Part shown: piece by piece, positions 48,560 to 57,772 of the stretch
Position numbering within the stretch: the stretch's first letter is position 1
Layout of the letters: every line of letters begins with the position of its first letter
Translations under genes and position numbers: made by a program
The notes under the pieces: model-generated
The model's database searches: none
What the model was told of the DNA's origin: nothing
The model's input: only the letters and a program-made list of their open reading frames with translations
NCBI RefSeq assembly: GCF_017916325.1
Contig: NC_090164.1
Coordinates: forward strand, 283,001 to 347,000
DNA length: 64,000 nt
Direction: 5' to 3'
From: Leishmania martiniquensis
Taxonomy: Eukaryota; Euglenozoa; Kinetoplastea; Trypanosomatida; Trypanosomatidae

Positions 48560-51042
48560 TTTCATTTACTAACCGCCTACGCGATCCATTTCAGATACCC
48601 GACGGGCGGCAGTTCCTGGAAAAGTACCCTCCGCATCGCCTGATCACCGCCCTCCCTCCCGGGTCGGTTCACGCCAGCTATCCGAAGAGCAGGCCCTGAG
48701 AAAAGGGCACGGCCCCGAAACACCCCCCGGCCCGCCCCCAATACCGCAGACCACGCGCGCAGGAAACGGGACAGGGCGGCCGCCGCCCCCAAGGCGGAGA
48801 AAGAAGGCCGGCGCATTGGCAGCGAGGCGCGGGCAGCAGTCGACAAGTCATTTGGCGCCCGCCCCCGCCCGGCGATGCTGCCAAGCCACCTTTGCATGCT
48901 GCTCGGGCGAAGGGCCTCGCACCCGCTGCGCGACGATGTGGAAAGCACGTGCCCGCCACAGCCGCATAGCCCCACCGCCAACGCCCCGCTTTGGAGGCCG
49001 CCGACTTCCTTCCCCATGCGGAAGCCCAGCGCCGGCCAGGCAGAACGGTGGCAGCAGCGCCTGCCGGGGGGGTCGACGCGCCCCGGGTAGGCAGAAGGCC
49101 CCGCACTAGAGAGGCCGAAGGCGGGCGGCTCTCCCACTCGCTGGGCGACGGATTTACCAGACGCCCGTCGCGCCCGCACCCGCTTTTTCAGGAAGCCCGG
49201 GAAGGCGCGGCCCACGCCTAGAGCCCCACACAGACCCGCCGGGCGCCCACCCCGCCGTTGTGGCGCACCGCCCCGCACGGACCCCAGCAAGACACCCCGG
49301 CCGCGCCACGCCATCCGCACCGCTGGCCTCACACCCGCAGCACCCACCGCAGGCGGCGTCATACGGGCCCTGCTGCCGTGCGCCCCGGGGGGGAGCCAGC
49401 CGAAAGGTGCCACCGCACGTACACGCGGGACGATGGCGCCGCCAGGGCGCGTTTGGGGACCCCGTGCGGGCGCGATGGGGCTTGCCACCTGGGGGCTCTT
49501 TGCGCGCACGCCACCCGATGGGCGGCGGCCGGCGGAGTGCCCCCGCCAAGGGAACGCAGACGGCGCGCCGGCATTGGCGCCCCCCCTTCTAGGCGCGCAG
49601 CGCAAGCCCCGCCGCCCTGATGCTGACGCGCGCGTCTGCCACCGACTTTGCAATCGGTGGTTGTCCACAAGGCCCTTGGTGGGGGTGACGCGCTGGCAAA
49701 GCGGGCGCGAGCCGCATGACTCGCAGACACGGCTGCCCTTGCCGGCGCCAGGCCGACATCCCGAGCCCCGCCGTGCACCACGCGGGGGTCTACAGCAGGC
49801 TGCGCCGGGCGCGTCTGGGCTGGCGTTGCCCAATGCCAGGGGGGCGCGGTCGCCGGATACACCATGTTTCCTCCGAGCCGAGCATGCGATCGCCGATGCC
49901 TTGGGCTGCCGCTTGCGTCGCGCGGCCCCCGGGGGAAGCGCAGGGCGCCGGTGGCGTGTGGGCTAAGGGTGCGTGGCTCGTGCTTCCTGTTGCCCGTGGG
50001 CGCTGCGGCGGACAGGGCGCCACAAGGCGGCCGCGGCAAGACGCCCAGGCGCGCCACCGCGACGGCTGCCAAAGGGGGGGGCGGGGCGAAGGCGGAGGGC
50101 GCCACCTACGCCAGCGACCGCGTGGAGGCGGAAGCGGCTCCGCCGTGGTTTGCAAGTGCGGGCGCCGCGCGCACGCACCTTGAAGCGCAGCCGAAACGGC
50201 GCATCGCATCCGAACAGGGCAGCCGGCGGAGAGCAGGGGGGTTGCGGTGGTGGTGGAAAGGGGCGTGCATAGGCTCGCGAAACTGCCCGAAAGTGCGCGT
50301 GTGCGGGGTGTGGGGTCTCGCCCCCTGCCGGGCGAGCGAACGCGGCGCCGGCGCCGGAAGCGTGGCGAGAACGCCGCGGCTTTCACGATCGTCTCCGCCA
50401 AACCGCCCTTTGGGGGGCCGGCGCACAACATTGTGGGACGCCGCGGCTACGGGCAGCGTGGGAAAGCATGGTGCGCCGGAAAGGCTGCGAGGCTGCGAGC
50501 GTCTTGGCGGGGGCCTGGCAGCAGCCTCGCTGGGGTTTATCTTTCCCGCTCGTGGGTCGTTGCCGTTCGCTGCCTAACGGGTGCGGCCGCCTTTGCCCTC
50601 GTGCGGCGCCATGTGTGCTGTGCACTTGGACCGAGGCACGCGTTTCGCCGAGACCCGTCCGGCTCTGAGCGCGCAGCGCGCGTGCGAGGATGAGGCGGGG
50701 GTGGGTGGGAAGGCAAGCGGCCCGCTGGGTGCACGGCTCGGTTGGTCTGGCGGCGGTTCGGCTTTTGGTGCCATGGCGCAGTCGCGGCGCCACGTGGACA
50801 AGAGGGGTGTGGCGATCTGCGCCTCCTTGCCGGGGTGTCTGTGGGTGGGCAGGGGTGGGGAAGGTGAGGTGCTTTGGGGCGCATCTCGATTTCCTAACAC
50901 ACTGCTGCTCTTTGATCTGAAGGTCTGTTAGGTGGTTCGCGTCCCGCTTTGAGGCGGGGGTAAACCGTTTTCCTTCTCTCCATCGCCTCAACTTTTCCGA
51001 AATGATAGCAAAATTGAGTTGCCATCTGGGAGTGTCTGTGGC
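48560..51042 (-). repeat. 2.48 kb GC-rich element, right copy of inverted repeat (strand-switch core)
   Basis: These 2483 bp are the reverse complement of 25994-28479 apart from two noticed substitutions (50714, 49219) and a G8 run at 50074-50081 where the left copy has 11. This copy lies in the middle of the divergent strand-switch region, and its internal change from C-rich to G-rich continues smoothly into unique flanks (C/A-rich 47850-48560 and G/T-rich 51043-51950). That continuity suggests this is the original location and the left copy is derived. Open frames on both strands are composition artefacts. Confidence 0.95.
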
Positions 51043-51960
51043 AGGGCTTGCGGGGTGGGTCGTGGCTTTTTTGGTCATCATTCCGCGGGGCTGTTGGGCA
51101 TGGGGGCTTGGCGTCAGGGAGGAAACAGCGCATGGAGTGTAAGATGATTATCTTTTAGGTGCAAGTTTCAGAGATGCTTTTTTGGGCGCTTGTGTGGGTT
51201 TTTAATTGGGGTCGATGGTTTTGGTTTCGTGTGGTTCGGCGCGGCATGGAAAAAGGAAGGGCTGTGGTATTTCGTGGTTCTTGGTGGCCGAAAAAGGATT
51301 TTTTTCGGTAGTTTTTGGGTGCTGAGCGCATTTCCTGGAAATGCGCGGCCGCTTTTCTTCGTGCCTCAAGGGGGCGGCGGTATTCTTTGGGAGTGTTTTG
51401 GGAAATTTTGTCGCTCGTTTAGCTCTGGTGGGGGCGCGGTCCGGCTTGCTCAAATGCATTTGTTTCTGAGCAGCGTCATGTCTGTTTTTCAGCCGACGCA
51501 GGGTGAATTGGCGGGGTGCTTCTGGGTGGGTGGTGGTTTCCATAGGGATGCACACGAAGGTTTGGTGAAGGCTTTTCATGCAAGAGTGGTTTGCGGAATT
51601 CCTTGGTTGTGGAAAGGGGTTTTGCGCCGGGAAGGGGTTCCGGGCAGAGGGCTTTTCTTATTTTCCGTGTGGGATCTTGTGCGTCGTTGGGGTTGCCAAA
51701 ATGGCTTTTCTCTTCTCTTAAGATTGGTTTCTCACGGAACCGAGTGGCGTCCTGGGGAAAAAGGCCTGGGGTCTGCTACTGCGCGGGGGGGGGGCGGATC
51801 GTCTTGGTGTGTTCGGTGCTTTTTGGGCGGATGTGTTAAAGGGAACTGTCCCTGAGAAAAGGGCGGTGGTGTGTCTGGGGGTTTTGTGGGGCTTGCGTCT
51901 TTCTCAGGATGCTCCAGGTACCCCCCTGATGTGGGCCCCCTTTTTGTCTTAGTAGGAGGG
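51043..51960 (+). other. G/T-rich skewed segment right of the strand-switch core
   Basis: About 0.9 kb of strongly G- and T-rich plus strand with very little C or A, for example around 51190-51350. A 221-codon open frame (51190-51855) follows from the near absence of A and is rich in Gly, Phe, Trp and Val; I do not accept it as a gene. With transcription moving right, G is on the non-template strand, which favours R-loops. Confidence 0.7.
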
Positions 51961-52653
51961 TGCCTTCGGGCCGTTTAAAGGCGTTTTTTGGCGCGGCGCA
52001 AAAGCAGCTGGCAGTAGCGTTTTTTTTTGCAAAGGGCTAGAAAGACGAGAAGGGAGCGCGTGCTTGTTGGAAGAGCTCTCGCCGAAAGAAAAGGCGATAA
52101 TGGAAAGCAGGGAGGGCACCTCGAACTGGCGTAGGGTGGTTGCTGGAACATGCAAAACTTTGGGATAAGGAAGGAAAGTTCACGTGAGATGAGGAAAGCG
52201 CCTCCAAGTAGGCTACCGCAATGTCTGTGTTGCACTTCCTGTGTGATATGAGATCAATTCTTCGCGGAGCTGAGCGATGTTTGGCTCGAGGGAAACCTTG
52301 GGGGCGATCAGCTGACTCGTGTCAGATAAGCCGCTTTCCCAATTCTTTTACAAAGTACTACATAGGCTCTATTGCCAAGGAATGTCTTCATCCTTCTCTA
52401 AGAAGAGGGGAAAACAGTAACTCTTGACAGTTTCGTCCACAGGCAATATGGAGGCATGTAGCGGCAGCTCGCCTTGCTCTTTCTGCCGACGGATTCACTC
52501 CTGAGCCCTGATGCAACAGGCGCCCTATCTCCATCACTATGCCTCTTCTTAGACCCCTCATCTTTTCTCGTCTTAGCTCAGATAAGAGCTAGCGGAAGTG
52601 ACACATTGGGGCCAAGTGAGCGCGTACAGCACATTCTGAATCACGAAGTAAAA
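51961..52653 (+). other. 5' region of the first rightward gene
   Basis: About 690 bp between the skewed segment and the SLC35F-like start, with balanced composition. Pyrimidine-rich plus-strand sequence (52475-52580, for example ttcttagacccctcatcttt) precedes AG dinucleotides and is the likely trans-splice region. No gene was seen. Confidence 0.5.
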
Positions 52654-54012
52654 ATGGTGTCGCTCGCCAGCTGCAAGTTCGGCACAGTGGGGAAGATTCT
52701 CAAGAGGCTTTTTTTGGGCCAGGCACTAGCATTCCTCATTTCCCTCACTGGTGTCTCGACTACAAAGCTCTTGAACAGCAACGCAAGCTACCCTGTTCTC
52801 CAGTCTGTCACAGCATATGCTTTCATCGCTGCGTTTTATCTTCCCTCTTTTACCTTTATACTGTACAAATACCGCGGGCAACGATTCTCCGACTTCAAGT
52901 TTCTCAAGCGTTGGTGGAAGTATGCCATCCTAGCAGTGATTGATCTCGAGGCCAACTACGTGGTGGTCCTTGCCTATCAGTTTACAAACATGATGTCCGT
53001 GCAGCTTCTCAGTTGCTTCACTGTACCTTCTGTCATGGTGTTGAGTTTTGTTGTATTGCGAATGAAATTTGCTGTCACGCACGTTCTCGGTGGTGCGATT
53101 GCGATCGGTGGACTAGTATTTCTCATTGTGCTCGACGCCCATGGACAATCCCATAGCAAGGGTGGGGGTCAGGAAGTTCTTGGGGACATGTTGTGCTTGG
53201 TTTCGAGCTTTTTGTATGCGACAAGCAACGTGCTGACAGAGTGGTACGTGAAGCCATCAAAGCCACCGCTCATCTTCCATTGCTGTCGCCGAAATCAAGG
53301 CACTGGCGAGAGCGGCGAAGTGACATCGGGATTGACTCAGACCGACATACAGGAGCCCGCCAGCACGTTTTCAGAGGAAGGAGAATCCAACTCGTCGCAA
53401 GAACTCCTCAACGTTCCGGCTTTCATCCCAGTTGTGGAAAACCTGGCAATGATGTCATCGTTCGCCTTGGTTTTCGCCACGATACAGTTTTTTGCGGTAG
53501 AGTGGAAAACCTTCCAGCCGAATCGTAGCTCATGGACGGGGCAAGAGTGGCTGTTTCAGATGCTCTTTGGAGTTACAATGCTGCTTGTTTACACTGCTAT
53601 GCCGCTCATCTTCATCATTTCCAGCGCGGCTTTCGCAAATATATCTTTGCTGACTGTGAATGTTTATGGCATTATCTGGAACGTGACCGTTTTTAAGATA
53701 TCCCCGACAAAGCTTTTCTTTGTTTCTTATTTCATTATTGTCGTCGGCATCTTGGTGTACAACTTGACAGACATTGTGCGAATCCCGTTCTGCACCCGCT
53801 GGAACTACCCTTGCGGCGATCCATTCAAGCAACGCGGAAGCGAAATGGAAACAGATGCAGAGGAGCAGCTGCAGGAAACGCCCGAAAGCCACCCCCAGAA
53901 TGAGGCGGGGAGCCCGTCGAACGAGCCTGGTAGTGTCAAGAAAGAGGACGCTATTGCAAAGGTGGCAGTCGATGGTAACTGTCAACTTCATGAGCCGCAG
54001 CTTGAACGGTAA
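52654..54012 (+). CDS. SLC35F-like drug/metabolite-superfamily transporter
   Basis: A 452-residue protein from the ATG at 52654 (MVSLASCKFG); further upstream the frame starts only at a TTG. About ten membrane segments are visible, among them LGQALAFLISLTGVSTTKLL, SVTAYAFIAAFYLPSFTFIL, LLSCFTVPSVMVLSFVVL, HVLGGAIAIGGLVFLIVL and LFFVSYFIIVVGILVYNL. Segments such as DLEANYVVVLAYQFTNMMSV and the VLRMKF linker are typical of the SLC35F1/F2 (DUF914) branch of nucleotide-sugar-transporter relatives. A polar insertion lies between segments near the middle (residues 210-250), and the C-terminal 60 residues are acidic and soluble. The substrate is unknown. It is the first rightward gene after the strand switch. 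Confidence 0.85.
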   Translation: MVSLASCKFGTVGKILKRLFLGQALAFLISLTGVSTTKLLNSNASYPVLQSVTAYAFIAAFYLPSFTFILYKYRGQRFSDFKFLKRWWKYAILAVIDLEANYVVVLAYQFTNMMSVQLLSCFTVPSVMVLSFVVLRMKFAVTHVLGGAIAIGGLVFLIVLDAHGQSHSKGGGQEVLGDMLCLVSSFLYATSNVLTEWYVKPSKPPLIFHCCRRNQGTGESGEVTSGLTQTDIQEPASTFSEEGESNSSQELLNVPAFIPVVENLAMMSSFALVFATIQFFAVEWKTFQPNRSSWTGQEWLFQMLFGVTMLLVYTAMPLIFIISSAAFANISLLTVNVYGIIWNVTVFKISPTKLFFVSYFIIVVGILVYNLTDIVRIPFCTRWNYPCGDPFKQRGSEMETDAEEQLQETPESHPQNEAGSPSNEPGSVKKEDAIAKVAVDGNCQLHEPQLER

Positions 54013-54378
54013 TCTGCTTTAATTTTCACTTAGTAACAATAAAAATCACTGCGCTCAGGGAAATCTCCTCCTCGGGGAACCAATGAGGAAGAAATGGTAA
54101 AGTAAGAGCCTGGGAGCAATGTGCAACACCCACAGAGTGCGTATGGAGTTGGAGGAAGATCCACTCTTTTACCGGCGCTTCCTAAGGGAGATGCTCTGGT
54201 GACAACATGCGCGGCGACCAAAGGGCTGATAAGTGATAAGTCAATACTCAGCCATACCTCTAACCCTCTCATCAGCGTGATTCTCAACGGGGACCTACCC
54301 TCTTTTTCATTATTATTCGTATAAGGACGCGGATTCGACCGCTTGCGATCTCTTCTCCTTATCGCTCCTGGATCGGCG
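54013..54378. other. Intergenic region
   Basis: 365 bp. The tract ctctttttcattattattcg (54299-54318) is a plausible pyrimidine tract for the isopentenyltransferase mRNA. No gene was seen. Confidence 0.6.
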
Positions 54379-55728
54379 ATGCGGGCAGTCAACAGGCCCA
54401 TTTTTTTTGTTATTGGTTCGACTGGAAGTGGAAAGTCAAAGGTGGCGGTTCACCTCGCTCACGAATTGAGGCGTGCTTATCATTACAAGGATGTTGTTGT
54501 CATCAACTGTGATGTTTATCAGTGCTACACTGATCTTCCAATTTTGACTAATAAACCATCGGCTGCGGATCTCGGCGGAGTGACCCATGTTAGCTTAGGG
54601 TTTCTCAACAATGATGGTTCTGTTAACTGGGACAACTACAGCTCTGCAGAGCAACAGGCGTTTTGCCACGAGGCGGAAGTGCATTTGTCGGGCAATTCTA
54701 ATTTCAATGTTCACTCGTACGAACGCATCGTGACGTCTTTCATAGCTGACTTCTTTCAGCGGCACGAGGATGGAGCTGTAATTGTCTGCGGGGGAACCTG
54801 CTACTACGCTCAAGCACTAATTTTTGCTGACTCGCTAGTGAACGAAAGCGAGCCCTCCACTCTGTCTTATCTTGATTCAGACGAGAAGGGCGGCTTGTGG
54901 GAGCGCCTGAACGCGGTCGATGCTGAAGCAGCGTTGCGATATCACCCAAATGATTGCCGTCGCATCAAGCGGCTGCTTGAGATCTACGATGCCACTGGGC
55001 AGGCGCCATCGAGCATCTTCAACGCTCGATTACCAAAGTTGCGATTCGATAGCCACGCGCTTTTTATTGTGTGGGTCCGCATGGAGCGCAAGGCTTTGGA
55101 CACCCTTCTGAACAGGCGCGTTGACCTGATGCTTCAGCGCGGAATGCTGGATGAGGTCAGAGCGTTTTGGTTGAGCAGTAGCGGAAACCTTCCGCATAGC
55201 GGTCTCTCCGAGGCAATTGGATGCAAAGAGCTTTCCCAATATTTTTCTAACTGTAGTTCGCCACTAATAACCAGCAGTGATTTCGAACGTGCGATTACAC
55301 AAATCAAGTCGAATACTCGACGATACGCGCGTCAGCAGGAGCGATGGATTCAAAATCGGCTGCTTCCACTTTTGCACTCCTCCCCCTTAAAAGAATCACC
55401 GACACACTTTGTGCAACTGTGGACAGAAGAGGGTGTGGATACTTTGCTTTGCGTTCAAAGGACTTTGGATGCTCTTTTAATGGCATCGCCGGTGCAGCCT
55501 CTCGCGACGTCATTATTCCCATTAAAGCAGCAGCCGGCTCTTCGCATGCCAGTTAGCCAGGAGAAGTGCGAAGTTTGCAATGCTCTGATATATGGTCGCG
55601 GTCAGATGGAGGTGCACCTCAAGTCGAAGCGCCACCGATACTCTGTAAGACGCTTGGCACTGGAAAAGGAGCATAGAGAGAGGTACGGGCGCGAACTGCC
55701 TTCACCAAAGCGGAAGCGGAATAATTGA
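54379..55728 (+). CDS. tRNA dimethylallyltransferase (isopentenyltransferase)
   Basis: A 449-residue enzyme that transfers a dimethylallyl group to A37 of tRNAs reading codons beginning with U. P-loop GSTGSGKS at 13-20; the substrate-binding INCDVYQCYTDLPILTNKP block corresponds to the family's SSDSMQVYxxxDIxTAKP. The conserved VICGGTCYYAQALIF and the DCRRIKRLLEIYDATG region follow. The C-terminus carries a U1-type C2H2 zinc finger (CEVCNALIYGRGQMEVHLKS with a second His six residues on), as in yeast Mod5 and human TRIT1. Domain order and length fit the eukaryotic nuclear/mitochondrial enzyme. The start is the ATG at 54379; upstream the frame has only a TTG. Confidence 0.94.
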   Translation: MRAVNRPIFFVIGSTGSGKSKVAVHLAHELRRAYHYKDVVVINCDVYQCYTDLPILTNKPSAADLGGVTHVSLGFLNNDGSVNWDNYSSAEQQAFCHEAEVHLSGNSNFNVHSYERIVTSFIADFFQRHEDGAVIVCGGTCYYAQALIFADSLVNESEPSTLSYLDSDEKGGLWERLNAVDAEAALRYHPNDCRRIKRLLEIYDATGQAPSSIFNARLPKLRFDSHALFIVWVRMERKALDTLLNRRVDLMLQRGMLDEVRAFWLSSSGNLPHSGLSEAIGCKELSQYFSNCSSPLITSSDFERAITQIKSNTRRYARQQERWIQNRLLPLLHSSPLKESPTHFVQLWTEEGVDTLLCVQRTLDALLMASPVQPLATSLFPLKQQPALRMPVSQEKCEVCNALIYGRGQMEVHLKSKRHRYSVRRLALEKEHRERYGRELPSPKRKRNN

Positions 55729-56198
55729 GGCTCCTCATCGCCATACCGAGATAGGCAGTAAGGAAATCATACCACACACTGCTATGGCGCGAGGGCCACA
55801 GTAAGCTGAATAGACATGCGAAAACGAAACGAAAAAATTATAGAGAAAATCGGAGAAGTGGAGATTGCTATCTCGCTTTCACATCATGGACGTGCTAGCC
55901 ACAGGCGGTGTACATATCACCTCGAGTGCAGAGGGCGGGAAAGACTGGGGTGGGTTCTCAGTCCTCAAAAAAGGAACTGCCACCCTGGCCAGATGCCCCC
56001 CTGCCTTTGCCACACGCTACACAAGTCACCCATTCATACTTCAGCCTTAATTTTTCGATGACTTCTTTACGTCGTTTTCGCTTTCTCAGTATTTCCTGGC
56101 ACCCGTTTCCCTGCTATTTACTCAGCTCTCTTTATGTGGCGCTCTTCATACCGCGCTCTCCGCCTCACCTGGATTCCTTTTTTACTCGGGAAGCTGCA
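55729..56198. other. Intergenic region with signal peptide peptidase splice tracts
   Basis: 470 bp. Two pyrimidine tracts with AG are visible: gtcgttttcgctttctcag (AG at 56088-56089) and the ccttttttactcgggaag tract ending at 56193. If the first is used, an upstream ATG (56134) opens a frame that overlaps the main start out of phase. Confidence 0.5.
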
Positions 56199-57209
56199 AT
56201 GTCACAGATTTACATCGCTCTCACTTGTTTGACAGCATGCGCAATCTGCGCAGTGGCGTTGGGTGCACTACGGTGCAGGAAGACGCTAATGAAAGGGAGC
56301 AGTAGCACTGCAATCCGATCCGATGAGGCGCTACAAGTGCCTTTGAGCGGTTCACTCGTTCTGTTTTTGGTATACGTTTCCTTGCGCTTTGTTCCAAAGG
56401 AGTGCTTCAACATTCTAACTTCTTTATATCTTAGCGTGATGAGCATCTTCGCTCTGCACAGTTTCGTAAAAGGGTATATCAAGCCCAACATTCTTACTGG
56501 GCTGATATGCGTTGGAATCGGGTGCACCAGCTTTTTCGCTCAAAGCTGGATTGCAAGTAACGTGCTGGCCTTTGCGATCGCCGTCAGCGCACTTGAATGG
56601 ATACCTGTGAGTGGATTCACGACCTCTTTCATTTTGCTGATTGGCCTCTTCTTCTACGACATATTCTGGGTATTCGGGTCAGATGTCATGTTGACAGTTG
56701 CGACTAGCATTGAAGGGCCAATCAAGTTTGTGTTCCCTCAGACGATCTTTGGTGACCACTCCAAGAAGAGCCTCCTGGGGCTCGGCGACATCATCGTCCC
56801 TGGCTTTTTCATATGCCAAACTCTGGTGTTCTCGAAAGACTTCGTGAAAAGGGGAAGTATCTACTTTGTCACGTCAATGGTTGCGTATACCCTGAGTCTT
56901 GCAAACACTATGGCTGCGATGCTGATTTTCCAACATGGCCAGCCGGCGCTCCTCTTCATCGTACCATGGCTTCTCGTGACATTCGTTGCTGTCGCAGTGT
57001 ACAACGGAGACGTCAAGGCGGCATGGAGCTTTGATATTCTTAGTGTCTTCGCGTCTTCCGAGAAGTCGGTAGGGGATGAACCACACGAAGAGGAAGGATC
57101 CCTCTCCCAGTTTGTGTGCGAGGCTGTTTCGGATCTTTTCGGATTCGCAAGGGAGGAGGCAGTGGAGCCCGAAGCGGCGGCGGAGCATGAAAGAAAGAAG
57201 GAGGCGTAA
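56199..57209 (+). CDS. SPP: Signal peptide peptidase (intramembrane aspartyl protease, A22B)
   Basis: A 336-residue presenilin-like protease of the ER membrane that cleaves signal peptides and tail-anchored segments. The active-site motifs are present: YD in GLFFYDIFWVFG (Asp154), GxGD in LLGLGDIIVPG (Asp197) and the PAL motif in QPALLFIVPW (249-251). About nine membrane segments fit the family. I chose the ATG at 56199 (MSQIYIALTCLTACAIC), which puts the first membrane helix at the N-terminus. Two earlier in-frame ATGs would add up to 97 residues of pyrimidine-tract-encoded, unlikely sequence. The tail is acidic and ends EHERKKEA, resembling an ER-retention KKxx signal. Confidence 0.94.
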   Translation: MSQIYIALTCLTACAICAVALGALRCRKTLMKGSSSTAIRSDEALQVPLSGSLVLFLVYVSLRFVPKECFNILTSLYLSVMSIFALHSFVKGYIKPNILTGLICVGIGCTSFFAQSWIASNVLAFAIAVSALEWIPVSGFTTSFILLIGLFFYDIFWVFGSDVMLTVATSIEGPIKFVFPQTIFGDHSKKSLLGLGDIIVPGFFICQTLVFSKDFVKRGSIYFVTSMVAYTLSLANTMAAMLIFQHGQPALLFIVPWLLVTFVAVAVYNGDVKAAWSFDILSVFASSEKSVGDEPHEEEGSLSQFVCEAVSDLFGFAREEAVEPEAAAEHERKKEA

Positions 57210-57772
57210 AGATGAGGAGACAAGATTTCGACCGAACGCGGCGCACCTCCGCACGCGTGTTGCCTATTCCTCTATCTGTCATGTTTATATATGGGCGAAA
57301 CTAAAAAAGAACATTGCACCAATACCGAACTGGAGGCCGGCCGTCAGTTTCATTGATAAGCTGGGCAAAATTTGCTGTTTGATATGTGCACAAGAAAAGG
57401 ACGCATACAGCGAGGAACACACACAGGGTAGCAACGAGGCGGGTGCCTGCTTCAGCGACGTACAGGAGGGGGCGGAGCTGGTGAGCATGACTCGCATCTT
57501 CTGCCTTTTTCGCGCGTAGTCTTGATTAAGTCATCCTTTCCATTTAATGACACTTTTCGTGCTTGCCTATTGGTGCTACTTTGGTCGCGATAGCTAGAGA
57601 ACATACAGAGGAAAAGCACATCACACTCTCAAAATTCTGATCTTAGTGACATAGCCTCTCTTTTTTCCTTTACATCGTATTGGCGCCCATCGCGGTACCG
57701 CACCGTTGCTGCCCCATTAGCCTGGACTTTTCTCATCAGAGAAGCTTCTGCCGGACAGCTGGTGGTAGGCAA
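57210..57772. other. Intergenic region
   Basis: 560 bp. The tract cctctcttttttcctttaca (57656-57675) followed by later AGs is the probable splice region for the LETM1-like gene. Short frames here are not supported. Confidence 0.6.

Larger units (their letters stand above)
46658..52653. promoter_or_regulatory. Divergent strand-switch region
   Basis: Genes to the left are all on the minus strand and genes to the right all on the plus strand, so transcription diverges from this 6 kb region. In trypanosomatids such regions are where RNA polymerase II starts in both directions and are marked by acetylated histones and variant histones; some also act as replication origins. Composition supports the role. 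From about 47.85 kb the plus strand is C-rich, through the left half of the GC-rich element; from about 49.7 kb it is G-rich, continuing as a G/T-rich stretch to about 51.95 kb. Thus G is on the non-template strand in both directions. No TATA-like element was identified, as expected. Confidence 0.75.

Noticed and set aside
51190..51855. 221-codon frame right of the element
   Set aside because: It is open because the plus strand has almost no A, so stops are rare. The product is a Gly/Phe/Trp/Val-rich sequence with no domain character.
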